Positions 44,456-52,787 of a stretch of DNA of 64,000 nucleotides are shown here, one piece after another. The notes beneath the pieces were generated by a model. The model was not told where the DNA came from. It worked only from the letters and a program-made list of their open reading frames with translations, and searched no databases. Each line of letters opens with the position of its first letter. Position 1 is the first letter of the stretch. Source of the stretch: JANWHV01 sp035534995 (GTDB lineage: Bacteria; Chloroflexota; UBA5177; JANWHV01); the NCBI GenBank assembly GCA_035534995.1, contig DATLQX010000141.1, positions 1-64,000 on the forward strand, written 5' to 3'. Position numbers and translations under genes: made by a program.

Positions 44456-46699
44456 ATGTACACCAAGCGTGCTCTCGGAACGGCGGTGGGAGCCCTTGCT
44501 CTCACGGCCGGCCTCCTCGGTCCCTACGCCCACCCTACCGCCGCCCAACCCGCGGCGAAAACCCGCGCGACCGCGGCGCAATACAGCCTCCAGAGGATTT
44601 CCAGCCCCAACGATCCCACCTTTACCCAGTTGCTCGGGATCAATGATCAAGGGAGGATTGCCGGTTATTTCGGGAGCGGCCAGACGGTAAATGGCGATCT
44701 TCACCGCAACCAGGGCTTTACTCTCCGTTTGCCGTCCAGCTTCAAGGCCGAGAACGTGCCCCACGCGGCCCAGACGCAGGTCATCGCGATCAATAATCAT
44801 GGCGACACCGCCGGCTTCTACATTGACCACCAGGGGACGACCCATGGATTCCTGGAATCCGCTGGCCGTTTCCAACGCGCGGATCGGCAAGGGATGCCGT
44901 TTAATCAAATCCTCGGGTTGAATGATCACGGACAAGCAGTGGGGTACGATCAGGATGCCCAGGGACACGATCATGCCTATATTCGTGACCGGCATGGAAG
45001 ATTTACCCTGCTTCCGCTTACCGATAGCCAGGCGACCGGGATCAACGACGCGGGGACGGTTGTGGGCTTTACCCAGCCATCGGCTGCCACATCGGCCGGG
45101 TTCATCCTCGAGGGTGGCCTCCTGAGTCTCCTCATCTATCCGGGATCGGCCTTTACCCAGGCCCTGGGCGAGAATACGTCGGGGCAGGTAGTTGGTTTTT
45201 ACCACGATGGCGCGGGAAACTCGCACGGATTCATCTATGACACACACGCGCGGACCTTCCAGACGGTGGACGTGCTGGGCGCGTCCAGTACGACCCTGAA
45301 TGGGATCAATAACGCCGGCCAGGTAGTTGGCTTTTTCACGGATGCCAACGGGAATACGGTCGGTCTGGTGGGCACGCCTGGTAGCGGCCAAACGGGGACA
45401 ACGTCGACCGCGACCGCCACGCCAACCGCCAGTCCTAGCGCGTCGCCGACCGCGACTCCCACCGCCACGTCGACCATGACCAGCACCCAAACCATGAGTT
45501 CCACCATTAAGATTGGGCTGCTCTTGCCGTTCAGCGGCACGAATGCCGCACAGGGGCTCTCGGCCGAGCAGGGAGCGCAATTGGCGGTGAATCAGGCGAA
45601 CGCGGCGAACCTGGTGCCTGGGGTCAATTTCGTACTCTCGGCCAGGGATGATCCCGGGAGTGCCAATGCACCAGGAAGCGATGCTAACCTTCAGGCCCTT
45701 ACCAACGACCCGGAGGTAGCCGGGATCATTGGCCCCTTTGACACCACCACCGGTCGTGTCGAACTGCCGCTTGCCAATAAACTGGACGTGGCTCTGGTCA
45801 GCCCCTCGGCCGGCGATCCCTGCTTGACCAGCAGCGACGTCGCGGCCGGCTGCATCGGGAGCCCCTTTACTCTCGCCTCCGTGCGCCCAACCACCAATCT
45901 TACCTTCTTCCGTATCATCCCTACCGACCCGAAACAGGGTATGGCGCTTGCCGACTATTTGTATAAGGTGCGGCATTTCCTCACTGCCTACGTCGTGGAT
46001 GACACCGGTGCCTATGGCATCGGCGTGGCGAACGCCTTCAGTAGCGAATGGCAGTTGAATGGCGGAGTGGTGGTCGGACGAACCAGTGTGCCTGAAGGAA
46101 CTGCCTCGTTTATCAACCTGCTGACCCACATCGCGGTGGCACGCCCAGACGTGATTTTCTTCGGGGGCAGCGACCCGGCGTCGGGCTCCCCCGACAGTAT
46201 CGCCATTCGCCGGCAAATGCTCCAGGTTCCTTCGCTAAAAGACACGGCTTTTGCCGGTGGAGATGGGATCGATACACCTCAGTTCGCCCAGGCGGTTGGT
46301 GCGTTTGGCGGGCCAGTCTGGAGCACGCTCACCCCTGCCGACCCCGCGGGCGTACCGGGGGCAAGCGCCTTCGTGGCACAGTATCAGGCCGCGTTCGGCG
46401 CCCCCGGCCGGTACAGCGCGAGCGGGTACGACAGCGCCAATGTTCTGCTCACGGCCATCGCCGCCGCCTTCAAGAAGGGCGCCCAGACACCAAGCGGCCC
46501 CGGCGCCGCGACGGAAGCAACGGCACTCCGCCAGATGGTGGTGGCGAACGTGGCGTCCACCTCGCTGGTTGGCGTGACCAACCCGGTCAGCTTTTCCCCT
46601 ACTGGCGATCTCACCGAGGGCTTGATCAGCATCGAGCAACTTGGGAACGTGAATGGAGCACCTGGCTGGCAGCCGGCGGCGATCCAGAAAGTGCGATAA
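44456..46699 (+). CDS. HAF-repeat propeller fused to type I periplasmic-binding domain
   Basis: 747 residues: signal peptide (TAVGALALTAGLLGPYAH), a HAF-type extracellular repeat propeller (about 45-305; repeats such as FTQLLGINDQGRIAGYF, LNGINNAGQVVGFFTDANGN), a Thr/Ser/Pro linker (TATPTASPSASPTATPTATS, about 310-345), then a Leu/Ile/Val-binding-type domain (about 350-745; IKIGLLLPFSGTNAAQGLSA, AGIIGPFDTTTG, AYVVDDTGAYGIGVANAFS, DVIFFGGSDPASGS). No ABC permease is adjacent, so the binding domain may sense or scavenge rather than feed a transporter. The fusion is unfamiliar to me. GGAGAAACACC lies upstream of the ATG. Confidence 0.8.
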   Translation: MYTKRALGTAVGALALTAGLLGPYAHPTAAQPAAKTRATAAQYSLQRISSPNDPTFTQLLGINDQGRIAGYFGSGQTVNGDLHRNQGFTLRLPSSFKAENVPHAAQTQVIAINNHGDTAGFYIDHQGTTHGFLESAGRFQRADRQGMPFNQILGLNDHGQAVGYDQDAQGHDHAYIRDRHGRFTLLPLTDSQATGINDAGTVVGFTQPSAATSAGFILEGGLLSLLIYPGSAFTQALGENTSGQVVGFYHDGAGNSHGFIYDTHARTFQTVDVLGASSTTLNGINNAGQVVGFFTDANGNTVGLVGTPGSGQTGTTSTATATPTASPSASPTATPTATSTMTSTQTMSSTIKIGLLLPFSGTNAAQGLSAEQGAQLAVNQANAANLVPGVNFVLSARDDPGSANAPGSDANLQALTNDPEVAGIIGPFDTTTGRVELPLANKLDVALVSPSAGDPCLTSSDVAAGCIGSPFTLASVRPTTNLTFFRIIPTDPKQGMALADYLYKVRHFLTAYVVDDTGAYGIGVANAFSSEWQLNGGVVVGRTSVPEGTASFINLLTHIAVARPDVIFFGGSDPASGSPDSIAIRRQMLQVPSLKDTAFAGGDGIDTPQFAQAVGAFGGPVWSTLTPADPAGVPGASAFVAQYQAAFGAPGRYSASGYDSANVLLTAIAAAFKKGAQTPSGPGAATEATALRQMVVANVASTSLVGVTNPVSFSPTGDLTEGLISIEQLGNVNGAPGWQPAAIQKVR

Positions 46700-46720
46700 G
46701 CACCAGACTCGCGAACCATG

Positions 46721-46762
46721 CGCGGTAGTCCCACCCAAACATCCTTGGGTGGGACTACCGCG
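46721..46762. terminator. 18-bp perfect hairpin after the HAF-SBP gene
   Basis: CGCGGTAGTCCCACCCAA, loop ACATCC, TTGGGTGGGACTACCGCG. Perfect pairing, 22 bases after the stop codon, no T-run. Terminator or palindromic repeat. Confidence 0.55.
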
Positions 46763-46903
46763 ATCCAACTCACGGATCTGTCCAACCCGCAACAGATTAG
46801 ACGTTTTCCCGGACGCCTCCCCACATCAGCTTTCGGCCACGCTATCATGTTCTACGGCAGCGAAGCGATACCCACTACATACCTGTAACAAGGAGGGCCG
46901 CAT

Positions 46904-47464
46904 ATGACTGAAGTTGAGCGCTCCCTGGAATCCTTGCGCGCCCGCGTCGCGGTCCTGGAGACGGAGAACGGCCGGCTTCGACAGGCGAGTCCCGGCGTGG
47001 AGGCGGCTGGACGCGAGCTGCCTCGACGGTCGCTTCTGGTGGCCGGCCTGGGGCTCCTGGGAGCCGCCGCCGGCGGTGAGATTCTGGCTCAAGGACAGAC
47101 CGCCCTCGCGGCCGGGGACGGCTCCTCCGCCGGATCATCCACCCTGGGATCCGCGGTGATCGGCGCCCAGTTTCGCCAACCCAAGCTCCTGGGCATGCGG
47201 GTGGCTCTGCGGGGCCAGCGGAGCAGTATGGCGACCTTTGCCCGCTACGAGTGGTCATTCGGGAAGCAGTTTACCGACAGGCAGCCGCCGATCGTGCTGG
47301 CATCGGTCCTTGATCCGGCCCTGAACGTCCTCCCCGGTGACGCGCCGGTCTGCTCGGTGTTTGTCTACGGCAGCCCAGGGGCGTACGCCGCGATGATCAC
47401 CGTGCACAACCTGGGTGACGCCACTCCTACGGTTGAAGTGAATTTGCTCGCGTTCGGCGGCTGA
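46904..47464 (+). CDS. Hypothetical secreted protein with coiled-coil start and internal Tat-like signal
   Basis: 186 residues, not recognised. Residues 1-30 form a short coiled coil (EVERSLESLRARVAVLETEN). A twin-Arg segment follows (LPRRSLLVAGLGLLGAAAGG), like a Tat signal placed 40 residues in, and then a beta-rich domain of about 110 residues (KLLGMRVALRGQRSSMATFA to NLLAFGG). AAGGAGGG precedes the ATG. The convergent large secreted-protein gene ends nine bases beyond. Function unknown. Confidence 0.6.
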   Translation: MTEVERSLESLRARVAVLETENGRLRQASPGVEAAGRELPRRSLLVAGLGLLGAAAGGEILAQGQTALAAGDGSSAGSSTLGSAVIGAQFRQPKLLGMRVALRGQRSSMATFARYEWSFGKQFTDRQPPIVLASVLDPALNVLPGDAPVCSVFVYGSPGAYAAMITVHNLGDATPTVEVNLLAFGG

Positions 47465-47473
47465 TCAGGGCGC

Positions 47474-49687
47474 TTATTCCAGCCACCAGGACTGGAGGCA
47501 GGTAGCACGGGGGACCATCCCCGTATCGGCGAGCGTGTCACCGCCATGTCGGCACACGCTCAAGGTGGAGACCCGGCCCGACGGCGCCTGGAGCACGGCC
47601 GCCGAGGAGCTTTCATATAACGGATTTTCTCCCATACGGTACGCGGAGGTAGCGGCCCCTTCGAGAAGCCAGGCGCTCACCACCGGCGCGCCCATCGCCA
47701 GATCGGCGCCAAACGGACCCGCCACGCCATCATTGGCATACAGCTCCGTCCTATAGCCGACTACCGCATGGAGGCCGCCAAAGACAGGCAGCCAATCGCG
47801 GTACGGCGCCGTCGTATCCTCGGGCGAGGCGATCAGGGACGGGGTGCGCGCCACCCAAAACGCCAGTCCGGCTTGCTTCCCTCTCGCGCCGCCCAATGCG
47901 CCCAGACTGGCGACGTTCACAGCCCCGCCGGTATAGCGGTCAGTGATAAAGTGCCCCTGGCCACCCGGTGCCTCCGATTCCAGGACTCGCGCGGTGTTCG
48001 CGTAGGCGGCAAAGTTCCGGGCGGTGGTGAAGGCGGCCGGGGTGGAGGAGGGTCCGATCCTTCCGGGCGCTCCCGCCAGGCCCTGAAGTCTGGGCCAGAA
48101 GGACAGGACTCCCTGCTGGAAGGCCAGGGAGTCCTGGTGCCAGGCCGGCATCGGTCCCTGGACCACGAACCGCGCGATCCCATCACTGTCTAGATCAGCC
48201 GGGCCGGCGGAGCGACTGCTCGCGGCGATGGTTGGTCCCAGGGTAGGCAGTGGTTCCGGCTCGCGGGCCGCCACCGGCTCATAGCCGATGACGTGATCGA
48301 CGGCCACGCCGCCCGCGTGAACGGAGGCGGTGAAGCGATAGGCCGGTTCGAGATAGGATTGGTTTCCGTCGTAATAGGTGAGAGCGATGCTGTCGAGCGT
48401 GACCGGTAGGCCGGCGCCGACCGTCGCCAGTTGGGCCTGGATCGATCCGAGCACATCGCCGGCTGGGCGCGGCGTCAAGAGGAATCCCGCGAGCACGGCG
48501 GTACGCCAGCTACGGATATAGCCTTGGAGGGAACCATCAGGCCCGAGCACGAGTGCCGCCCGCGATCCCGGGCCGTAGACGGGGAAGACTCCTACCCTCC
48601 GAGCCACCGGGAAGAAGATCAGTCTGGTGCTCCTGGTTCCGGGCCGCTGGCCCGACGCCAAGGTGCCGGCAAACAGCGGCTGCGCCAACAGGCTCTTGGT
48701 CGCGTCACGAGGAATCAGGGCGCTGGTGCCCAGAACGGCTTGAGCCGCTTGCGTTAGCCGCTCGATCGGGGCCATGGTTGGACCAGCAGCCGGGAGGACG
48801 GGAAAGACGGCGCTATCGCCGGTTTCCCAGTCGGCATACGCTACTAAGCGCGTTCCATCGTACCCGGCAACGATGTGCGTTCCGTGCTGGTCCGGGATAG
48901 TCATGATCCTTGCGCGCGGTGACAGCCGATCGAGCTGGCCGAGCATAAAGTTGAGTGGCGGCGCCGTGCGGACGAGGCGATAGATAGGCAAGGGACCGCC
49001 GATCGCGCGGAAGGTGGGTGGCACGCTGGGGACGGGAGTCGCCGTCGCTACTGCCGTGGAAGAGGCGATGGGAGAGGCGAGCGAGGCTACCGTGCTGGTG
49101 GCGGATGCCGGGACGGTTGGGGTGGCTGTAATGGTAGGGGTAGGGGTATCGGTATCGGTATCAGTGGGGGTCAGGGTAACGGTCGCGGTCACGGCGATCG
49201 TTTCGGTAACGGTAGGGGTAGCGGTCGCGGCAACGACTACGGTGAAGGGCGCCGAGGGACTGAGATCGCCCACGCGCACGATAAAGAGGTGTTGCGGTCC
49301 TGGCAGGGCGCCGGCCGGCACCTGCTCGGTCACGGAAGCCCCCGTGCAGTCGGCGCCGAAGCCGAGGGTGGGCGCGGCTCCTGGGACGCCGGTGCAGGCT
49401 GCCAGCTTCTGGGTATCGATCGGCGAACCAGTGTCAAAGACGATGGCGGCGGTCAGGCCCTGCTGCCCAAGGGTCGGGTCGAACCCGACGGCGCTTAGGG
49501 ACACGGAACTGCCCGGAAGGCCGGATTGTGGCTGCACGGTGATGGTGGGGCCCGCCGCCGCGTGGACGACAAGCGGCACGCCGCCGCGGTTCATGGCATC
49601 CGGTGCCCCCAAGGACGCCAATAGCAAGGCCAGCGAGGCAGTGAGGAGGCCGCGAATGTGCGTGCGCCGAAGCCCCATATTCCTCAA
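47474..49687 (-). CDS. Large secreted protein of unknown function with Thr/Pro linker
   Basis: 737 residues. Signal peptide, an N-terminal Ig/IPT-like beta domain (GPTITVQPQSGLPGSSVSLS to about residue 155), a Thr/Val/Pro linker of about 70 residues (TDTDTDTPTPTITATPT and neighbours), then about 500 residues I cannot place, with Trp- and Tyr-rich stretches near the end (YRDWLPVFGGLHAVVGYRTE). AAGGAGG six bases before a TTG at 49687 is the ribosome site; an ATG three codons later would be 15 bases away. Extracellular, probably surface-attached or released. No enzyme motif seen. Confidence 0.65.
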   Translation of the reverse strand: MRNMGLRRTHIRGLLTASLALLLASLGAPDAMNRGGVPLVVHAAAGPTITVQPQSGLPGSSVSLSAVGFDPTLGQQGLTAAIVFDTGSPIDTQKLAACTGVPGAAPTLGFGADCTGASVTEQVPAGALPGPQHLFIVRVGDLSPSAPFTVVVAATATPTVTETIAVTATVTLTPTDTDTDTPTPTITATPTVPASATSTVASLASPIASSTAVATATPVPSVPPTFRAIGGPLPIYRLVRTAPPLNFMLGQLDRLSPRARIMTIPDQHGTHIVAGYDGTRLVAYADWETGDSAVFPVLPAAGPTMAPIERLTQAAQAVLGTSALIPRDATKSLLAQPLFAGTLASGQRPGTRSTRLIFFPVARRVGVFPVYGPGSRAALVLGPDGSLQGYIRSWRTAVLAGFLLTPRPAGDVLGSIQAQLATVGAGLPVTLDSIALTYYDGNQSYLEPAYRFTASVHAGGVAVDHVIGYEPVAAREPEPLPTLGPTIAASSRSAGPADLDSDGIARFVVQGPMPAWHQDSLAFQQGVLSFWPRLQGLAGAPGRIGPSSTPAAFTTARNFAAYANTARVLESEAPGGQGHFITDRYTGGAVNVASLGALGGARGKQAGLAFWVARTPSLIASPEDTTAPYRDWLPVFGGLHAVVGYRTELYANDGVAGPFGADLAMGAPVVSAWLLEGAATSAYRMGENPLYESSSAAVLQAPSGRVSTLSVCRHGGDTLADTGMVPRATCLQSWWLE

Positions 49688-49811
49688 AATTGACCTCCTT
49701 GGTGTGGTAGAGTATAGAGCATCCCGAAGCGAATAGGGATGTCACTACTCAATGATCGCGGCAGAATTCACTCCGGTTTGGGGTGGTGGATCGACCGAAG
49801 GAGGCAATAGG

Positions 49812-50291
49812 GTGGCATTCAATGCCTATATCATCTTTGAAGGCGAAAAGCAAGGAAAGTTCAAGGGAGATTCGACCCTTGCCGCCCCGGCAGGCTCTTC
49901 TCGGCTGTTAGCGTACACGTACGAGGTGACCTCCCCGCGTGATATCGCCTCCGGTTTGCCCACCGGCAAGCGCATGCATAAGCCTTTCGTCATCCTCAAG
50001 GAGTGGGATGCCTCGTCCCCGCAAATGCTCCAGGCATGCGTCGCCAACGAAGTCCTGCGGGTAGTGACTCTTGCGTTTCATCGAACTACATCTTCTGGTG
50101 AGCAACAACTCTACCATACAGTCACGCTCAGCAACGCCACCATCTCCAACTTGAAACAGTATGTCGCGGATCCAGTCCTCGCGGCGGAATACGACGCGGC
50201 TGATCTGGAGGAGGTTTCATTTACCTACCAAAAGATCACGATCTCCTACACGCAAGGCAATAAGTCGGCGGTAGACGACTGGGAAGCCTAG
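49812..50291 (+). CDS. Orphan Hcp-like tube protein (type VI secretion family)
   Basis: 159 residues matching the length and pattern of Hcp tube proteins: an opening strand AYIIFEGEKQGKFKGDS, the following LLAYTYEVTSPRD, GLPTGKRMHKPFVILKEWDA, and late strands TVTLSNATISNLKQY and EEVSFTYQKITISYTQGN. Hcp hexamers stack as the inner tube of T6SS and related contractile systems. No sheath, baseplate, VgrG or ClpV genes are near, so this is either a solitary homologue or part of a dispersed system. GGAGG seven bases before the GTG at 49812 sets the start. Confidence 0.75.
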   Translation: MAFNAYIIFEGEKQGKFKGDSTLAAPAGSSRLLAYTYEVTSPRDIASGLPTGKRMHKPFVILKEWDASSPQMLQACVANEVLRVVTLAFHRTTSSGEQQLYHTVTLSNATISNLKQYVADPVLAAEYDAADLEEVSFTYQKITISYTQGNKSAVDDWEA

Positions 50292-50299
50292 CAGGCTGG

Positions 50300-51142
50300 T
50301 CAGTCGCTTTTAGCGCCACGGGGGGTCACGGCCCGCAGGTCCTCCTCAATCCGGCGAACGGCGGCCAGCAGGTACGGGAGCAGTTCCTCGCGTAAGAACT
50401 CCGGCCCGCCTCGACGGGTCGGAGCCGAGACGTTGACGGCCGCGATTACCTTGCCATGGAGATCATGGATGGGGACGGCGATCGCCCTCAGTCCCTCCTC
50501 AAGCTCCTCGTCCACCATGGCCCACCCCTGCCGGCGTACCTGGAGAATCTCCGCCCGCAGTTTTGCCGGATCGGTGATCGTCCATTGGGTCAGCGGTAAC
50601 AACCGCACGGACGCGAGATAGCCTTCCAGCCACTCATCGCCCTGGCCGGCGAGCAGGGCCCGGCCCATGGAGGTGGCGTAGGCGGGAAACCGGGTGCCCA
50701 CCCCAATGACTACGGTCATGATCCTGCGGGTGGGAACCCGCGCGACGTAGACCACCTCGTCATCAGCGAGCACGGACACGGAGGAGGACTCATGGACGGT
50801 GGCGACCAGGGCTTCCAGGTGCGGCGTGGCCACCTCGGAAAGTCCGAGGCTGGAGAGATAAGCAAACCCCAATTCAAGGATACGCGGACGTAAGGCGAAC
50901 AGTCGCCCGGCCTGGCTTACGTATCCCAGCTCAACCAGCGTATGAAGAAAGCGGCGCGCGGCGGCGCGGGTCAGCGAAGTGGCTCGGGCCACTTCACTGA
51001 GGGTCAACTCAGGATGCTCGGCGCTGAAGGCTCGGATCACCGCCAATCCCCGTTCGAGAGATTGCACGAAGTCCGCGCTGCCCGGTGAACGCCCGTCCGT
51101 CAGAGTATCTTTATCGGGATCGCGTTCTAAATCCAGCACCAC
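50300..51142 (-). CDS. IclR family regulator, PcaR/PcaU type
   Basis: 280 residues: N-terminal winged helix (QSLERGLAVIRAFSAEHPEL, LSEVARATSLTRAAARRFLH) and the C-terminal IclR effector domain (VATVHESSSVSVLADDEVVY, AVPIHDLHGKVIAAVNVSA). The spacing and the FVQSLERGL start fit the beta-ketoadipate subgroup (PcaR, PcaU, PobR), which activates or represses in response to protocatechuate, 4-hydroxybenzoate or beta-ketoadipate. It is divergent from the pca/pob operon, whose promoter region holds a PcaU-like dyad. The start is a GTG. Naming it PcaR is supported by context more than by sequence. Confidence 0.88.
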   Translation of the reverse strand: MVLDLERDPDKDTLTDGRSPGSADFVQSLERGLAVIRAFSAEHPELTLSEVARATSLTRAAARRFLHTLVELGYVSQAGRLFALRPRILELGFAYLSSLGLSEVATPHLEALVATVHESSSVSVLADDEVVYVARVPTRRIMTVVIGVGTRFPAYATSMGRALLAGQGDEWLEGYLASVRLLPLTQWTITDPAKLRAEILQVRRQGWAMVDEELEEGLRAIAVPIHDLHGKVIAAVNVSAPTRRGGPEFLREELLPYLLAAVRRIEEDLRAVTPRGAKSD

Positions 51143-51282
51143 GGGGCCTCCTCAAACGGGCGACGTTCCCAGCAAGCACTCGTTCGCGCTACCGCGCGAC
51201 TGCCGAACGTACGTCCTTGATGCGAACACTATCCCATCCCGCGCTATCTCGGTCAATCCCTTGGGCTGCCGTCGCCGAGCAG

Positions 51283-51311
51283 TTGACGCCCGTCCCGCGC
51301 TGTGCTATAAA
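51283..51311 (+). promoter_or_regulatory. Promoter of the pca/pob operon
   Basis: TTGACG (51283-51288), exactly 17 bases, TATAAA (51306-51311). The predicted transcription start is near 51318, about 60 bases before the ATG of the first gene. Confidence 0.7.
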
Positions 51312-51320
51312 CGGTCTATC

Positions 51321-51341
51321 CATGTTCAGGGAAAGAACATG
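51321..51341. promoter_or_regulatory. Dyad 1 in the pca/pob leader
   Basis: CATGTTC-AGGGAAA-GAACATG, a perfect 7-7-7 inverted repeat beginning at the expected transcription start. A repressor or attenuator site; the protein that binds is unknown. Confidence 0.5.
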
Positions 51342-51342
51342 C

Positions 51343-51357
51343 GTTCGTATACCGAAC
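51343..51357. promoter_or_regulatory. Putative IclR/PcaR operator
   Basis: GTTCG-TATAC-CGAAC, a perfect inverted repeat with the half-site GTTCG known from PcaU/PobR/PcaR operators (GTTCGATAATCGCAC type). It lies just downstream of the promoter, a position suggesting repression, though these regulators often activate from further upstream. Confidence 0.6.
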
Positions 51358-51377
51358 AAGTGTAGGGAGGCGCGGCG

Positions 51378-52748
51378 ATGGCGGCTCAGGACGAGGCAGA
51401 CAGGCGCGATATTCCAGCACACGGCGAAACCGATGGGAAGTCGGGGGCGCGTGGACCGAGCAGGCGCCAGGTACTCCAGGCGGCCGCGGTCAGCGGGGCG
51501 GCATTGGCCGGTACCACGATCCTTGAGGGCACGTCTTCGGTTCGGGCCAGCGCCCGCTCCCGTGCCTCGGGGACGATCAAGATTGGTTTTGTCAGCCCCC
51601 GCACAGGCCCGGCGGCGGGATTCGGCGAGCCTGATGGCTACGTGCTTGGGCTGGCCAAAAAGGCGTTCGCCCGCGGTCTGACCATCGCCGGCAGTCACTA
51701 CAGCGTGGAGATCATTGACAAGGATAGCCAGTCGGGGCCGCGGAGCGCCCAGGTCGCGAACGACCTAATCAACGGCGATCAGGTTGATCTCCTGCTGACC
51801 ACCTCCGCGCCGGAGACCGTCAATCCCGTCTCCGATGCGGCCGAGGCTTCGGGCGTACCTTGCGTGTCCACGGTAGTCCCCTGGGAATCCTGGTACTTTG
51901 GGCGCCAGGCCAATCCAGCCAAGCCGGTCCCGTTCAAGTTCACCTATCACTTCTGCTTTGGCGTGGCCCAGTTCGCGGATGCCTATACCCACCTCTGGCC
52001 CGAGGTGGCGACCAATCGGAAGGTTGGAGTCATGTGGCCGAACGACGCTGACGGCAACGCGATTCGGGCGAACCTGGGACCGGCCCTGAAGAAGGCAGGC
52101 TACACCATTGTTGACCCCGGCGCCTATACCGACGGCACGAACGACTATTCCTCGCAAATCTCGAAGTTCAAGTCCGAGAACTGCCAGATCTTCAATACGT
52201 TTCCCATTCCTCCCGACTTCGCCACGTTCTGGCGGCAGGCCGCGCAACAGGGCTATAAGCCCAAGATCGCCCAGATCGCCAAGACCGGGCTCTTCCCCTC
52301 GCAAGTGGATTCTCTCGGCTCGATTGGCGCCAACCTGGCCAGCGCCGTCTATTGGGGACCGACCTGGCCCTACCGGTCTTCCCTGACCGGCGTAACCTCG
52401 AAGGATCTGGCCTCCGGCTACGAACATTCCGCCGGCAAGCAATGGAATCAGCAGCTTGGCGCCAGCCTTGCCCTGTTCGATGTCGCCGCCGCTGTCCTCG
52501 TGGCGAGCGGCAACCCCAAAAATAAGGCAAAAGTCGCCGCCGCCATGGCGCGCCTCTCCGTGGATACCCCGCTCGGTCATCTCGCCTGGGGCAAAGGCCC
52601 GCTGCCTCCGAACGTGGTCGCCACTCCGATCATTGGCGGCCAATGGCGGGCGGTGAAAGGCAGCAAATACCAACTGGACTTCGTCATCTGTGAACATGCT
52701 TCCGATCCGCGAGTTCCCATCGCCTCTAAACTGACCCCCTATAGCTAG
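51378..52748 (+). CDS. ABC transporter substrate-binding protein, Leu/Ile/Val type, probably for an aromatic acid
   Basis: 456 residues with a Tat signal (SRRQVLQAAAVSGAALAGTT) after a 30-residue hydrophilic lead, and a type I periplasmic-binding domain (TIKIGFVSPRTGPAAGFGEP, INGDQVDLLLTTSAPETV, FNTFPIPPDFATFWRQAAQQ). First gene of the operon that carries the LivGFHM-type transporter and the protocatechuate pathway, so the ligand is likely 4-hydroxybenzoate, protocatechuate or a related acid. A comparable Liv-type system (PcaMNVWX) takes up protocatechuate in Sinorhizobium meliloti. Confidence 0.88.
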   Translation: MAAQDEADRRDIPAHGETDGKSGARGPSRRQVLQAAAVSGAALAGTTILEGTSSVRASARSRASGTIKIGFVSPRTGPAAGFGEPDGYVLGLAKKAFARGLTIAGSHYSVEIIDKDSQSGPRSAQVANDLINGDQVDLLLTTSAPETVNPVSDAAEASGVPCVSTVVPWESWYFGRQANPAKPVPFKFTYHFCFGVAQFADAYTHLWPEVATNRKVGVMWPNDADGNAIRANLGPALKKAGYTIVDPGAYTDGTNDYSSQISKFKSENCQIFNTFPIPPDFATFWRQAAQQGYKPKIAQIAKTGLFPSQVDSLGSIGANLASAVYWGPTWPYRSSLTGVTSKDLASGYEHSAGKQWNQQLGASLALFDVAAAVLVASGNPKNKAKVAAAMARLSVDTPLGHLAWGKGPLPPNVVATPIIGGQWRAVKGSKYQLDFVICEHASDPRVPIASKLTPYS

Positions 52749-52787
52749 CCAAGGTTGTACCAGGGTAATGACGAGAGGCCGATAGCG

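Noticed and set aside
44423..46216. 597-codon minus-strand frame opposite the HAF-SBP gene
   Set aside because: Shadow of a gene with signal peptide, repeats and linker in the plus strand.
49050..49240. GGTAGGGGTAGGGG / GGTATCGGTATC tandem-like sequence, possible VNTR or CRISPR
   Set aside because: It is the reverse strand of the Thr/Pro-linker codons of the 47474-49687 protein; no fixed repeat-spacer structure.
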